Assembly: GCA_013372975.1 (NCBI GenBank)
Contig: JABXIS010000027.1
Span: 1-64,000, forward strand
DNA: 64,000 nt
DNA from: Alphaproteobacteria bacterium
GTDB lineage: Bacteria; Pseudomonadota; Alphaproteobacteria; Sphingomonadales; Kordiimonadaceae
Direction: 5' to 3'
This document shows, piece by piece, positions 21,334 to 30,657 of this stretch; the first letter of the stretch is position 1, and each line of letters begins with the position of its first letter. A model generated the notes under the pieces. It worked only from the letters and a program-made list of their open reading frames with translations. It did not search any database and was not told the DNA's origin. Both the position numbers and the translations under genes were made by a program.

Positions 21334-21624
21334 CTAGCCGTTGATACGGTCTTTCATGACCTGGCTTGGCCGAAAAACAAGAACACGTCGGGGATCAATT
21401 GGCACTTCCTCGCCCGTTTTGGGGTTACGCCCCATGCGGCCATTCTTTTGGCGAACCAGAAAGCTGCCAAAAGAGGAAATCTTGACGTTTTCACCGCCAA
21501 CGAGGCAATCAGAAATTTCACCAAGAACGGCTTCAACAAGATCAGCAGATTCATTTCGCGACAGTCCGACTTCTTCATAGACTGCTTCAGTAAGATCAGC
21601 ACGAGTAAGTGTATTGTCGCTCAT
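21334..21624 (-). CDS. ihfA: integration host factor subunit alpha
   Basis: A 96-residue HU/IHF fold protein that heterodimerises with IhfB to bend DNA sharply at specific sites. Recognisable segments are [17 protein letters not shown], the beta arm with [20 protein letters not shown] and the tip Pro. ATG 21624 was chosen because it follows GGGGG with good spacing and gives the usual N-terminus; an in-frame ATG 27 bases upstream has no such site. Normally fabH precedes ihfA; here plsX does. Confidence 0.94.
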   Translation of the reverse strand: MSDNTLTRADLTEAVYEEVGLSRNESADLVEAVLGEISDCLVGGENVKISSFGSFLVRQKNGRMGRNPKTGEEVPIDPRRVLVFRPSQVMKDRING

Positions 21625-21795
21625 ATATGCCCCCTGATGGTGAATAGGCAAACTACCTGCATAGAAAAAAGCTAAAGCAAGGATTTGAACGAGTCAACGC
21701 AGCAAGCGGCTTTTAGTCAATATTTAGAAGGGTTTATATTAACGTTCTTAACTTTTGGCACAGAAAAGAGGGTTTCTGACGCCAAAATACCACAG

Positions 21796-22839
21796 TTAAG
21801 CTGCTCCGGTGGATGCCTCGTCGTCAACAATTCGCTGCAGGTCTTCGCTGATCAGGCGAATCAGATCATTCTGAGCCATATCAATGGCAGAGGTTACTGC
21901 CGAGGCAAAACCGTGCGCATTGGCGCCACCGTGACTTTTCATCACCAATCCATTGAGGCCGAGGAAAACGCCACCATTGTGGTTGTTTGGGTCCATATGA
22001 TCTCTGAGTGACCGAAGGCCATGACGCGCCAAAAGATATCCCATCTTTGTCATGAATGATGAACGGAACGCGCGGCCTAGCAAATCGGTAACAAGCCTGG
22101 CAGTTCCTTCGGCAGTTTTGAGCGCGACATTGCCTGTGAACCCGTCGGTTACAACAACATCGACCTCACCCTTCGCGATATCGTTACCCTCTACGAAGCC
22201 AACGAAATCAAGCGGCAGATGCTTTGACACGCGCAGTACGTCGGCTGCAGCCTTGATACTGTCTTTGCCTTTGAGATCCTCAACGCCAACATTCAAAAGC
22301 GCCACCGTTGGTTTGCTCAAGCCCAGAACAGTACGAACGTAGGCCGCACCCATAATACCAAACTGCACAAGGTTGTTGCTGTCACACTCAACATTCGCGC
22401 CCAAATCCAGCATTACACTCTCGCCGCGCAAGGTAGGCAGTGGCGAAATCAAGGCTGGGCGATCAATCCCCGGCATCGTCCGCAACAGGAATTTTGCCAG
22501 CGCCATCAAAGCACCAGTGTTGCCTGCTGAGATCGCTACATCGGCTGTACCGTCCTTCACAGCCTGAATGGCAAGCCCCATCGAAGACTGACGCCCCTTC
22601 CGCAAGGCCTGGGACGGCTTCATGTCTGAGGAAACGGTATCTGTTGTATGGTGCAGCTTGCTGGCTGCCTTCAGTTCCGGATCTTTATCCAGAAGCGGCG
22701 CCACACGGGCTTCGTCACCATAAATCAGGAATTTTGTTCCCGGAAAAAATGTTCGCGCCTGAGCGATACCATCGATAACCATGTCAGGTGCATGGTCGCC
22801 CCCCATGGCGTCAACGGCGATTGTTATGTTTTTTGCCAC
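21796..22839 (-). CDS. plsX: phosphate acyltransferase PlsX
   Basis: A 347-residue enzyme converting acyl-ACP to acyl phosphate, the first step of the PlsX/PlsY route to phospholipids. Family signatures are AVDAMGGDHAPDMVI at the N-terminus, SAGNTGALMALAKFLL, and VVTDGFTGNVALKTAEG. Length is normal. It lies downstream of yceD. A 144-base gap without a gene separates it from ihfA, where most relatives have fabH. Confidence 0.96.
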   Translation of the reverse strand: MAKNITIAVDAMGGDHAPDMVIDGIAQARTFFPGTKFLIYGDEARVAPLLDKDPELKAASKLHHTTDTVSSDMKPSQALRKGRQSSMGLAIQAVKDGTADVAISAGNTGALMALAKFLLRTMPGIDRPALISPLPTLRGESVMLDLGANVECDSNNLVQFGIMGAAYVRTVLGLSKPTVALLNVGVEDLKGKDSIKAAADVLRVSKHLPLDFVGFVEGNDIAKGEVDVVVTDGFTGNVALKTAEGTARLVTDLLGRAFRSSFMTKMGYLLARHGLRSLRDHMDPNNHNGGVFLGLNGLVMKSHGGANAHGFASAVTSAIDMAQNDLIRLISEDLQRIVDDEASTGAA

Positions 22840-22957
22840 GAATATTTATCCAGTCTAACGCATTGTTATCGCAAGCCATTATATAGCTTTGTGCACGTCC
22901 CTCAATGCACATTACAATCATGCTTACAGGCAGACCATAGCGATTTTGTTTTTTACT

Positions 22958-23506
22958 TCAAGATTCGTCGCGTGTTTTCGCGAGAACAGCAAATGGATTG
23001 GGGCGCTCCAATTCGGGTTCATTGACAGTGATTCCGCTTTTGCTTCCGGCTGAAAGCTCCACGCCTTCCGCACGGGGATAGGGGTTCATCGAAATCGACA
23101 GGGTTTGGGCCAGGATTTCGCCGATGGGAATGATTTCCCCTTCAAGAGCGTCATACTCAGGGGCATCAGCATCCAGATACACCCCTTCCTCATCCATACG
23201 GTCTGCCATTTCCGGATCAACAAGCAAAAGCTCGAAGTCTGTTTCCAGTTCCTCGTCCACGGGCGCAAGGGTTGCGATACATTTTTGCGTAAATTGGGCG
23301 GCAAGCTTCCCGGACACCAGAACCCCTTGCTCGGGCCCCTTATCCTTCAGAACAAGACTTCCGGAAAGGGCCGAAACAGAAACCAGCTCGAATCTCTCGG
23401 CCACCCGTTCCAGTTCCTCCGGCGTGCCAGCTAGCTCAAAAGTTTTGCCTTCCTTGTCCAGGTCGGAAATGGCCACTGTAGCCGCGAGGGTCAGAGTATC
23501 AGTCAT
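22958..23506 (-). CDS. YceD/DUF177 family protein
   Basis: A 182-residue DUF177 (YceD) protein. This family usually lies beside rpmF or plsX and has been linked with 23S rRNA maturation and processing. The N-terminal part is strand-rich (GTPEELERVAERFELVSVSALSGS), followed by the acidic segment ELETDFELLLVDPE and GEIIPIGEILAQTLSISMNPYPR, a typical DUF177 end motif, and a Pro-rich tail. No rpmF is present. Start overlaps the stop of the cytochrome chaperone gene by eight bases. Confidence 0.85.
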   Translation of the reverse strand: MTDTLTLAATVAISDLDKEGKTFELAGTPEELERVAERFELVSVSALSGSLVLKDKGPEQGVLVSGKLAAQFTQKCIATLAPVDEELETDFELLLVDPEMADRMDEEGVYLDADAPEYDALEGEIIPIGEILAQTLSISMNPYPRAEGVELSAGSKSGITVNEPELERPNPFAVLAKTRDES

Positions 23507-24053
23507 TTGAATTATCCTTCACTACCGCTACCTCCGGAAAGTCAAACCGCGATTCTAACACGTCTGCAATCGGATAGCTTGCCAATTTCTGCAGCGTTTG
23601 AAGCGCATAAGAGGCTAGGCAATTGGCAAATTCCGCGTCTTCGCGACGGTATACATTCTTTGCAATCACTTCCGAAAGCGAGGATTGCGGCGCATCTTCA
23701 GCAATTGCTGCAGTATAGGCCTTCACCCTGCCCAGCCATGCCGCACCCATCTTTTTGACTTCCTTGCCAACAGACATATCACCCACACCCAACTCTCGTA
23801 AGGACCGATCCATATCTGCAATCAGCGCCTCCTGAATGAAGCGGCGTGCCTTTTGGTGATCCTCACCTTCACGCTCCAGCCTTCTGTCTACCAGAAACAG
23901 ATGCAACAAGATCATGTCAAATCGGCCGTCTATCGTGTCAGCGACCGCGAGCTGCTCATAAAAAACGGGGTTTCGCGCCTGCCCAACAAGCTTGCCGTAT
24001 AGCTCGTAGGCCTGTTTCTTCTTATGGAATGATGGAAATAAACGCGCAAACAT
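23499..24053 (-). CDS. ubiquinol-cytochrome c chaperone family protein
   Basis: A 184-residue member of the Cbp3/ubiquinol-cytochrome c chaperone family, mainly helical. The core reads YGKLVGQARNPVFYEQLAVADTIDGRFDMI and LHLFLVDRRLE. The mitochondrial homologue helps assemble cytochrome b of complex III; in alphaproteobacteria the gene is part of this conserved block. ATG 24053 is preceded by an AGGAGG at 24058-24063, so it was chosen over an upstream ATG 63 bases away. Confidence 0.85.
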   Translation of the reverse strand: MFARLFPSFHKKKQAYELYGKLVGQARNPVFYEQLAVADTIDGRFDMILLHLFLVDRRLEREGEDHQKARRFIQEALIADMDRSLRELGVGDMSVGKEVKKMGAAWLGRVKAYTAAIAEDAPQSSLSEVIAKNVYRREDAEFANCLASYALQTLQKLASYPIADVLESRFDFPEVAVVKDNSND

Positions 24054-24144
24054 GGCGCCTCCTTCTTGTTGCCGCAATCCCCAAGTAACAGGGACGGAAG
24101 CAACCCATATAAACAAAAATTAGGGCGTGCTCTAACACGGAGCC

Positions 24145-24173
24145 TTGCGCCGCGCAACGGTGGCCGTTATTAA
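24145..24173 (+). promoter_or_regulatory. candidate promoter of bamE
   Basis: TTGCGC (24145-24150) and TATTAA (24168-24173) with a 17-base spacer, about 46 bases before the bamE start. Confidence 0.45.
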
Positions 24174-24219
24174 AGCACAGGAAGTTTGTCCGCCGAGAGC
24201 GGGAAAGTAGGGATATCTC

Positions 24220-24714
24220 ATGAAATCAAACGCGTTTGCAGCTTCATCCAAAGCCATTGCCCTGTGCCTAGTAGCGGGCACAATGCTTGCAGGCTGCGGT
24301 AACTCTCGCATGGTTCGCGGCTATATTTTTGACCGAGAGCTTGCAGACGCTATCCAGCCAGGCGTTGACAATCGGCAATCCGTGGAAGCGACCCTTGGCA
24401 CACCAACGGTTCGCGCAACGTTTGATGACCAAACCTGGTATTATATCTCTACTACTGTGCGGGTTCGGCCGGTCTTCTGGCCTGATGCCAAGGCACACCG
24501 CGTGATGGCAGTTGCTTTCAATGATGGTGGCGTCGTTCAGGATGTTAAGAACTACGATCTCAACGACATGCGTGATGTTGATCCTGTGAATGACAAAACA
24601 CCAACCAGAGGTCGTCACCTCAATTTCTTCCAACAGATTTTTGGCGGTGTCGGCCGCTTCGGTGGTTCCCAGCCTGTTGGTTCACAAGGTGGTTCCCGCG
24701 GCCCGAACGGCTAA
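24220..24714 (+). CDS. bamE: outer membrane protein assembly factor BamE (lipoprotein)
   Basis: A 164-residue lipoprotein of the BAM complex, which inserts beta-barrel proteins into the outer membrane. The lipobox is LAGC with acylated Cys26. The SmpA/OmlA domain shows AIQPGVDNRQSVEATLGTPT and DQTWYYIS, followed by a Gly/Ser/Phe-rich tail. Divergent from the cytochrome chaperone gene and followed at once by a strong bidirectional terminator. Confidence 0.92.
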   Translation: MKSNAFAASSKAIALCLVAGTMLAGCGNSRMVRGYIFDRELADAIQPGVDNRQSVEATLGTPTVRATFDDQTWYYISTTVRVRPVFWPDAKAHRVMAVAFNDGGVVQDVKNYDLNDMRDVDPVNDKTPTRGRHLNFFQQIFGGVGRFGGSQPVGSQGGSRGPNG

Positions 24715-24735
24715 AAGAAAAGCTTTTTCGGATAC

Positions 24736-24766
24736 AAAAAAAGCCCCGGCAATGCCGGGGCTTTTG
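24736..24766. terminator. bidirectional intrinsic terminator between bamE and hppA
   Basis: Perfect ten-base-pair stem AAGCCCCGGC (24741-24750) / GCCGGGGCTT (24754-24763), three-base loop, A-run on one side and T-run on the other. Serves the convergent bamE and hppA genes. Confidence 0.9.
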
Positions 24767-24781
24767 TCTTTAAAGCGATCT

Positions 24782-26866
24782 CTAGTGCGCCAGCATTGCC
24801 AATAGCAACAGCGCCACAATATTGGTGATCTTGATCATCGGGTTAACAGCAGGCCCTGCTGTATCCTTGTAAGGATCACCAACCGTGTCACCTGTCACTG
24901 CCGCTTTATGGGCCTCAGACCCCTTACCGCCATGATTACCATCTTCGATGTATTTCTTGGCGTTGTCCCATGCGCCGCCACCGGCAGTCATGGAAAGAGC
25001 GACAAAGAGGCCACCTACAATTACACCAAGCAGAAGCGCACCAACGGCCGAGAAAGCCGCGCCCTGCCCTGCAATCGCATTGATCAGGAAGTAAGTCACC
25101 ACAGGCGCCGCAACAGGCAGCAAGCTTGGAATAACCATTTCCTTGATCGCAGATTTGGTAAGAAGGTCAACCGAACGAGCATAGTCTGGCTTTGACGTAC
25201 CTTCCATGATGCCCGGATTATTGCGGAACTGCTCGCGCACTTCTTCCACAACTGCACCACCGGCACGACCAACTGCTGTCATGCCCATCGCACCAAACAA
25301 ATATGGCAACATGGCACCAAGGAACAAACCAACCACCACGTATGGGTTGGAAAGCCCGAAGTCCACTGTCACATCTGAGAAATAGGTGTTCAAGTCAGCT
25401 GTATAGGCCCCGAACAACACCAATGCCGCAAGGCCTGCTGAACCAATCGCATAACCCTTGGTCACTGCTTTTGTTGTATTGCCTACGGCGTCAAGCGCGT
25501 CAGTGCGGTTGCGCACCTCTTCATCAAGGCCTGCCATTTCAGCAATACCGCCTGCGTTATCTGTAACCGGGCCATAAGCATCAAGCGCCACAACCATACC
25601 AGCCAAGGCAAGCATCGCTGTCGCGGCAAAGCCAAGGCCCAGAATACCAGCAAGCTGGTAGGCGACGATGATTCCAGCACAGATGACGATTGTCGGCAAT
25701 GCAGTGGACTCGAGAGAAATAGCCAGCCCCTGGATCACATTGGTGCCATGGCCAGTTTCGGACGATTTTGCAATCGACTGTACCGGACGGTAATCAGTTC
25801 CAGTGTAATATTCGGTAATCCAGATAATCACACCAGTTACGATCAAGCCAATCAGGCCACAATAGTATAGGTCACGACCAGTGAATGTGGCTGCGGCCGT
25901 TTCAAACGTGCGTTCCATGTCACCAAGCGCCCACTCCATGGCGAACCACATCACCACAGCAGATAGCACCGCTGTTACGATAAAGCCCTTATAGAGTGCG
26001 CCCATGATCGACTGGCTTTTGCCAAGTTTCACAAAGTAAGTGCCGATGATTGAAGTGAGGATACAGCCGCCACCGATAATTAGCGGCAGTTGCATGATAT
26101 CTGCCGCGCCCATTTTAAGGAACAGAGCCGATAGAACCATAGTGGCACCAATTGTTACCACATAGGTTTCAAACAGATCCGCTGCCATGCCGGCACAGTC
26201 ACCAACGTTGTCACCAACGTTATCAGCGATTACCGCCGGGTTCCGCGGATCATCCTCTGGGATGCCGGCTTCCACCTTGCCTACTAGGTCAGCACCAACG
26301 TCGGCACCTTTTGTGAAGATACCGCCGCCAAGTCGGGCGAAAATGGAAATGAGCGACGCGCCGAAGCCAAGTGCTACAAGAGCATCAATAACTTTGCGGT
26401 CTGTGGCTTCAATGCCCATTGGCCCTATCAAAATATAATAGTAGCCAGCTACTGCAAGAAGCGCGAGGCCTGCTACCAACATGCCTGTTACTGCACCCGA
26501 ACGAAATGCAATAGTCAGGCCTTCTTGCAGGCCTGTACTGGCCGCCTGTGTTGTCCGGACGTTAGCCTTTACGGAAATAAGCATTCCAATATAGCCCGCC
26601 ACACCAGACAAGATCGCGCCGATCAGAAAACCAATTGCGGCCAACTGCCCGAGAGCCATAAAAAGCCCAACGGCCACAACCACGCCTACAATAGCGATGG
26701 TACGATACTGACGATTCAAATAAGCTTGTGCGCCTGCCTGAATTGCCCCTGCAATCTCCTGCATTTTTTCGCTACCGGCGCTAGATGATAAAATAGACTG
26801 ACGCGTTACAACGCCGTACAGAACGGCTGCAACGCCGCATGCAATCGCGGCGTATAATACTTCCAT
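24782..26866 (-). CDS. hppA: membrane-bound proton-translocating pyrophosphatase
   Basis: A 694-residue integral membrane H+-PPase that couples PPi hydrolysis to proton export or vacuole filling. It has about 16 hydrophobic helices. The substrate site is [23 protein letters not shown] followed by [19 protein letters not shown]. The motif GNTTKA has Lys where K+-dependent enzymes have Ala, marking the K+-independent subclass. ATG 26866 with GGGAGGGAG upstream was chosen over an in-frame start 84 bases earlier whose extra residues are unlike the family. Confidence 0.95.
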   Translation of the reverse strand: MEVLYAAIACGVAAVLYGVVTRQSILSSSAGSEKMQEIAGAIQAGAQAYLNRQYRTIAIVGVVVAVGLFMALGQLAAIGFLIGAILSGVAGYIGMLISVKANVRTTQAASTGLQEGLTIAFRSGAVTGMLVAGLALLAVAGYYYILIGPMGIEATDRKVIDALVALGFGASLISIFARLGGGIFTKGADVGADLVGKVEAGIPEDDPRNPAVIADNVGDNVGDCAGMAADLFETYVVTIGATMVLSALFLKMGAADIMQLPLIIGGGCILTSIIGTYFVKLGKSQSIMGALYKGFIVTAVLSAVVMWFAMEWALGDMERTFETAAATFTGRDLYYCGLIGLIVTGVIIWITEYYTGTDYRPVQSIAKSSETGHGTNVIQGLAISLESTALPTIVICAGIIVAYQLAGILGLGFAATAMLALAGMVVALDAYGPVTDNAGGIAEMAGLDEEVRNRTDALDAVGNTTKAVTKGYAIGSAGLAALVLFGAYTADLNTYFSDVTVDFGLSNPYVVVGLFLGAMLPYLFGAMGMTAVGRAGGAVVEEVREQFRNNPGIMEGTSKPDYARSVDLLTKSAIKEMVIPSLLPVAAPVVTYFLINAIAGQGAAFSAVGALLLGVIVGGLFVALSMTAGGGAWDNAKKYIEDGNHGGKGSEAHKAAVTGDTVGDPYKDTAGPAVNPMIKITNIVALLLLAMLAH

Positions 26867-27035
26867 GGGATACTCCCTCCCTTGAACCAAACCCAAGTAC
26901 CTTTGAGCTTTACCGGGCGGAAATACTCCCCACACGTCCGCCCCGCTCATTCATTCTAGTAGACAAACCCCTAAAACTCCTGACAACAGGTTGGTCGGTG
27001 TTAACCTTAGGAAGCATTTTTCTGTGTTGCAACCA

Positions 27036-27076
27036 TCTTAAAAAACAAGAGCTGCCAAATTACATCTGGCAGCTCT
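27036..27076 (-). terminator. intrinsic terminator of the rpiB-to-fliL-like gene run
   Basis: On the minus strand stem AGAGCTGCCA (27067-27076) / TGGCAGCTCT (27048-27057), nine-base loop, then TTGTTTTTT. It lies 25 bases past the FliL-like stop. Confidence 0.85.
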
Positions 27077-27101
27077 CTCGAATTCTCGTTTTGAAGAGGC
27101 T

Positions 27102-27599
27102 TTAGTTGGATAATCGCATAGAATTCAGGATTGCAACATTTTGAACAATGTTGCTCCCCAAAACGCTATTGGCCCGCGCTTTTAAAACTGAAGAGACCTT
27201 CTCATGATCCAATTCAAGGGGCGAATCCTCGCGCATTAAATCATTCTGGCTGATCGCAGCAATGAAAGCATGCTGTAGCTGTGTTTCTGACCTGCGAATG
27301 GTAATTTGATTGTCGTCGCCACGCACTTCTACAGCCAAATCTATAAAATAATTCCCAATAAACCGCCGGCTGTTGCCTGAGGTCAGATATATGGGCACGG
27401 CGATTCTCTCAAACCTGATGGAATGAACCGGCCCCTTTGGCTTTACTTCTCGGGCTTCTTCTTCTGATGCCGGAACCTGAGTATTGAAATAATAATAACT
27501 CAGGCCGCCGCCAAGAGCGACCCCCGCAAGCAGGCCGAGCACCAGAAATACCTTACTAGAACCGCCCCCTTCAGAGCCTGCAACTTCATCCTGCGACAT
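27102..27599 (-). CDS. single-pass membrane protein, FliL-like
   Basis: A 165-residue protein with one membrane helix (VFLVLGLLAGVALGGGLSYYY, residues 17-37), a short acidic linker and a periplasmic domain. The domain resembles FliL: RFIGNYFIDLAVEV, a run of helix with RRSETQLQHAFIAAIS, and the ending SVLGSNIVQNVAILNSMRLSN. FliL proteins attach to the flagellar stator, but no flagellar gene is nearby, so the family match is tentative. Last gene of a long minus-strand series after thiL. Confidence 0.6.
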   Translation of the reverse strand: MSQDEVAGSEGGGSSKVFLVLGLLAGVALGGGLSYYYFNTQVPASEEEAREVKPKGPVHSIRFERIAVPIYLTSGNSRRFIGNYFIDLAVEVRGDDNQITIRRSETQLQHAFIAAISQNDLMREDSPLELDHEKVSSVLKARANSVLGSNIVQNVAILNSMRLSN

Positions 27600-27610
27600 A
27601 TTCTTTGCCT

Positions 27611-28573
27611 CTATGTATTTGAAAAATGGTCAAATCCGCGCTTTGCAGCTTGCACCAGCTTGCCGTCCGGATCAACCAATCGAACACCTTCACCCTCTTC
27701 CACACGCCCAACACACGTAACTGCCACATCATGGGCATTGGCAAGGGATGATATTTTGCCTGCCATAGGCTTGGGGGCGGTAAAAACCAACTCATAATCG
27801 TCGCCACCAGAATAAATCAGATGCCGCAGCGCCGGAGACTGTCGCACCGCATCAGCCGCGTGATCAGAAATCGGCAACAACTTCTCCTCAATGCGCACGC
27901 ACACACCGGACCCAATGGCGATATGCCCAACATCAGCCAGAAGCCCGTCCGAAATATCTGCACATGCGGTTGCTATTGTGCGTATTGCTTCACCAAAGGA
28001 ATTGCGCGGGGTTGGCGTGCGGTACCTTTCTGCCAGATAGGCATCCGAAGCCAAAGCTCCTTGCACTACTCTCAGACCAAGCGCTGCGTCCCCAAGCGTA
28101 CCGGTTACATAAATATCATCACCTGCCCTTGCAGTCGTACGCCGCAGCATGCCACCTTTGGGCACATATCCGAGGGCGGTAATCGAAACCGTAATTCCAC
28201 CCAAAGACGCCGTAGTGTCGCCACCTGCCAAGGCAATGCCTGACCGCTCCTGCATTGCCTTCAGGCCGGATGCAAAATGGCCCACCCAATCCCCGGGTTT
28301 GTCTTTCGGCACACTGATACCAAGCCAATATAGCGCTGGTTTGGCGCCTTTCGCGGCAAGGTCTGACAGGTTTACAGCAAGGCATTTCATTGCGATCGAG
28401 GCCGGCGCTTCATCGCCAACAAAATGAATACCCTCGACCAATAGGTCTTTTGTCACAACAATGTCTTGGCCCTCAGGCGAGCTGAAGCAAGCGGCATCAT
28501 CTAAAAAGCCGAGCCCCTCAGGCCCGGCAAGCGGGAGGAAATACTCGGCAATCAGATCAAATTCGCCAGACAT
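27611..28573 (-). CDS. thiL: thiamine-monophosphate kinase
   Basis: A 320-residue PurM-fold kinase making thiamine diphosphate from thiamine monophosphate. Signatures are the N-terminal GFLDDAACF-like metal site, KCLAVNLSDLAAKGAKP, the substrate region ALAGGDTTAS and DISDGLLADVGHIA. Length is normal. It follows nusB with 24 bases between, the classic nusB-thiL arrangement. Confidence 0.95.
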   Translation of the reverse strand: MSGEFDLIAEYFLPLAGPEGLGFLDDAACFSSPEGQDIVVTKDLLVEGIHFVGDEAPASIAMKCLAVNLSDLAAKGAKPALYWLGISVPKDKPGDWVGHFASGLKAMQERSGIALAGGDTTASLGGITVSITALGYVPKGGMLRRTTARAGDDIYVTGTLGDAALGLRVVQGALASDAYLAERYRTPTPRNSFGEAIRTIATACADISDGLLADVGHIAIGSGVCVRIEEKLLPISDHAADAVRQSPALRHLIYSGGDDYELVFTAPKPMAGKISSLANAHDVAVTCVGRVEEGEGVRLVDPDGKLVQAAKRGFDHFSNT

Positions 28574-28597
28574 GCGATCCTGTCAATTTGAATAAAG

Positions 28598-29062
28598 CTA
28601 GCGAACGGCCTTCGCAAATTTGTCGAGAACACCGTTCACAAAAGACGCCTCAGCACGCTCATAAAAACCGTGGGCCACATCAACATATTCGTTGATGATC
28701 ACAGCCGTTGGGACGTCAGGGCGCGCTATTAGTTCGTACCCTGCAGCCCTGAAAATAGCGTGAATAATATTTTCAAGACGATCAATAGACCAATCAGCCG
28801 ACAAGCAGCCTGCAAGTGTACCATCAACCTCTTCACGGCGCTCCCAGGCACCCAATACTACGTCGCCAAACATATTAACGTCCGCCGGAACATACTGGTC
28901 ACCTTCGATCTCGGCCCCGAGACGGTGATTTTCATATTCTTCGACAACAAGTTTTGGTTTGGGATCGTCTGACATGGCCAGTTGATACAGGGCCTGCACA
29001 GCTGCAAGACGTGCCGCACTGCGTGGGCCGCCTACTTTGGGTTTTCCAGCATTCCCTGCCAT
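28598..29062 (-). CDS. nusB: transcription antitermination factor NusB
   Basis: A 154-residue NusB, which with NusE/S10 binds boxA RNA during rRNA antitermination. It begins ARLAAVQALYQLAMS and ends with VPTAVIINEYVDVAHGFYE and FVNGVLDKFAK, the standard helical bundle. Its ATG overlaps the ribH stop by one base, so translation is coupled to the riboflavin gene. Confidence 0.95.
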   Translation of the reverse strand: MAGNAGKPKVGGPRSAARLAAVQALYQLAMSDDPKPKLVVEEYENHRLGAEIEGDQYVPADVNMFGDVVLGAWERREEVDGTLAGCLSADWSIDRLENIIHAIFRAAGYELIARPDVPTAVIINEYVDVAHGFYERAEASFVNGVLDKFAKAVR

Positions 29063-29505
29063 TATTCTACTCCAAAACTTTCTTTAAGGCCGATCATCGC
29101 AAGCGCGGCTTCCGCGGCACCAGCCCCTTTATTCTTCTGATCGCGCTTTGCACGCGCCCAAGCCTGGTCCCAATCTTCAACCGTCAGGATACCGTTGCCA
29201 ACGGCAAGATTGTCTCTCAGCGCCAAATCCATCAATCCACGTGCACTTTCACCGCACACATAGTCATAGTGTGTGGTTTCGCCGCGGATCACACACCCGA
29301 GGGCCACATAGCCATCAAAATGCGTCTTTGTGCCAGCGTGGGCAAACTTGATTGCGGCCGGAATTTCCAGCGCACCAGGAACGTCGTAACGGTCCCAAGT
29401 GCAATCTGCGGCCTCGATGGCTTCAATAGCGCCCGCCGCGAGTTCGTCTGCCAGATCGGCATAAAATTTTGCTTCTACGATCAGGATATGAGGCTTTCTC
29501 GCCAT
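29062..29505 (-). CDS. ribH: 6,7-dimethyl-8-ribityllumazine synthase
   Basis: A 147-residue lumazine synthase condensing 5-amino-6-ribitylaminouracil with 3,4-dihydroxy-2-butanone 4-phosphate. Motifs are VPGALEIPAAIKF, DGYVALGCVIRGETTHYDYVC (read in parts) and GNGILTVEDWDQA, where the usual TxEQ of the family is TVED. ATG 29505 was chosen over an upstream ATG that gives an Arg-rich unmatched N-terminus. Part of ribD-ribE-ribBX-ribH-nusB-thiL. Confidence 0.95.
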   Translation of the reverse strand: MARKPHILIVEAKFYADLADELAAGAIEAIEAADCTWDRYDVPGALEIPAAIKFAHAGTKTHFDGYVALGCVIRGETTHYDYVCGESARGLMDLALRDNLAVGNGILTVEDWDQAWARAKRDQKNKGAGAAEAALAMIGLKESFGVE

Positions 29506-29546
29506 GTCTTTTCTTTCTGTTGGTGGCCGCGAACGGCCCATGACGA

Positions 29547-30653
29547 CTAGGCGTCAGGAATCTTGCGCTGTTCTACGATATCAAGGCCATATCCATCAAG
29601 GCCAACATAGTGATTAGGGCTGTTTGAGAAGAGAATCATATGCCTCACGCCCAAATCCAGCAAGATTTGTGAACCGAGCCCAATGTCCTTAAGCGCGCGT
29701 TCCTTGCCTTCTTCTTCGTTTGAAGTTCCTTCAAGAAGCTCAGAAGGCCGAATAGCGATCTGGCCCGGGAACAGAACCACAACGCCATGCCCATCATCTT
29801 CGATCGCGCTCATTGCCCGCTGAAGTTGGCCACTGCGAGGATGGGCCATGCCCAGAAGGTCTTCAAACGGATTGAGCGCGTGCATGCGAACAGGCGTTGG
29901 TACGCTGCTATCGATATCTCCCAAAACCAAAGCCACGGTTTCACGGCGATCAGCGGAAGAACGATATACAACCACTTTCCAGACCTTGCCACTTTGGCGC
30001 TCAAGCGTGCTTTCAGACGCCCGCTCTACAAGCACATCATTCCTGAGGCGATAGGCGATCAGATCACGGATTGTTGCAACCTTGAGGCCATGCTCTTTTG
30101 CAAAGGGAATCAGATCCGGCAGACGGGCCATTGTGCCGTCATCTTTCATGATTTCACAGATCACCGCTGATGGGTTCAGACCCGCGAGGCGAGAGATATC
30201 AACCGAGGCTTCAGTATGACCGGCGCGCATCAGCACACCACCATCCTGTGCCATCAGGGGAAAGACATGGCCTGGTGTTGCCAGATCATCTGCCCCCTTC
30301 GACCCGTCAATCGCAACAGCAATCGTATGCGCACGGTCTGCTGCTGAAATGCCTGTAGTAACGCCCTGCTTGGCTTCAATGGATACTGTAAAGGCTGTTT
30401 GGTTACGCGCCTGGTTATTGTTGCTCATCTGCGGCAACTTCAGTTCTTCTACCCGCTTGCGTGTGAGCGGCAGGCAAATCAGGCCCCGGCCATATTTAGC
30501 CATGAAATTGATCGCCTGAGGCGTCGCCATCTGCGCAGGGATAATCAGGTCGCCTTCATTTTCACGATCTTCGTCGTCCACAAGAATGTACATTCGGCCA
30601 TTTCGGGCGTCTTCGATCACATCCTCGATGGGGGAGAGAAAACTTTCAGACAC
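29547..30653 (-). CDS. ribB: 3,4-dihydroxy-2-butanone-4-phosphate synthase with degenerate GTP cyclohydrolase II domain (RibBX type)
   Basis: A 368-residue fusion. Residues 1-205 are an intact DHBP synthase: [19 protein letters not shown], and the substrate His in [10 protein letters not shown]. The C-terminal half has the GCHII fold but no Cys where the zinc ligands of GTP cyclohydrolase II should be; the matching stretch is [16 protein letters not shown]. The protein therefore probably makes only DHBP, like described RibBX proteins, and a separate GCHII must be elsewhere. Start is GTG 30653, eight bases after AGGGG, just after the ribE stop. Confidence 0.9.
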   Translation of the reverse strand: MSESFLSPIEDVIEDARNGRMYILVDDEDRENEGDLIIPAQMATPQAINFMAKYGRGLICLPLTRKRVEELKLPQMSNNNQARNQTAFTVSIEAKQGVTTGISAADRAHTIAVAIDGSKGADDLATPGHVFPLMAQDGGVLMRAGHTEASVDISRLAGLNPSAVICEIMKDDGTMARLPDLIPFAKEHGLKVATIRDLIAYRLRNDVLVERASESTLERQSGKVWKVVVYRSSADRRETVALVLGDIDSSVPTPVRMHALNPFEDLLGMAHPRSGQLQRAMSAIEDDGHGVVVLFPGQIAIRPSELLEGTSNEEEGKERALKDIGLGSQILLDLGVRHMILFSNSPNHYVGLDGYGLDIVEQRKIPDA

Positions 30654-30657
30654 TGGA

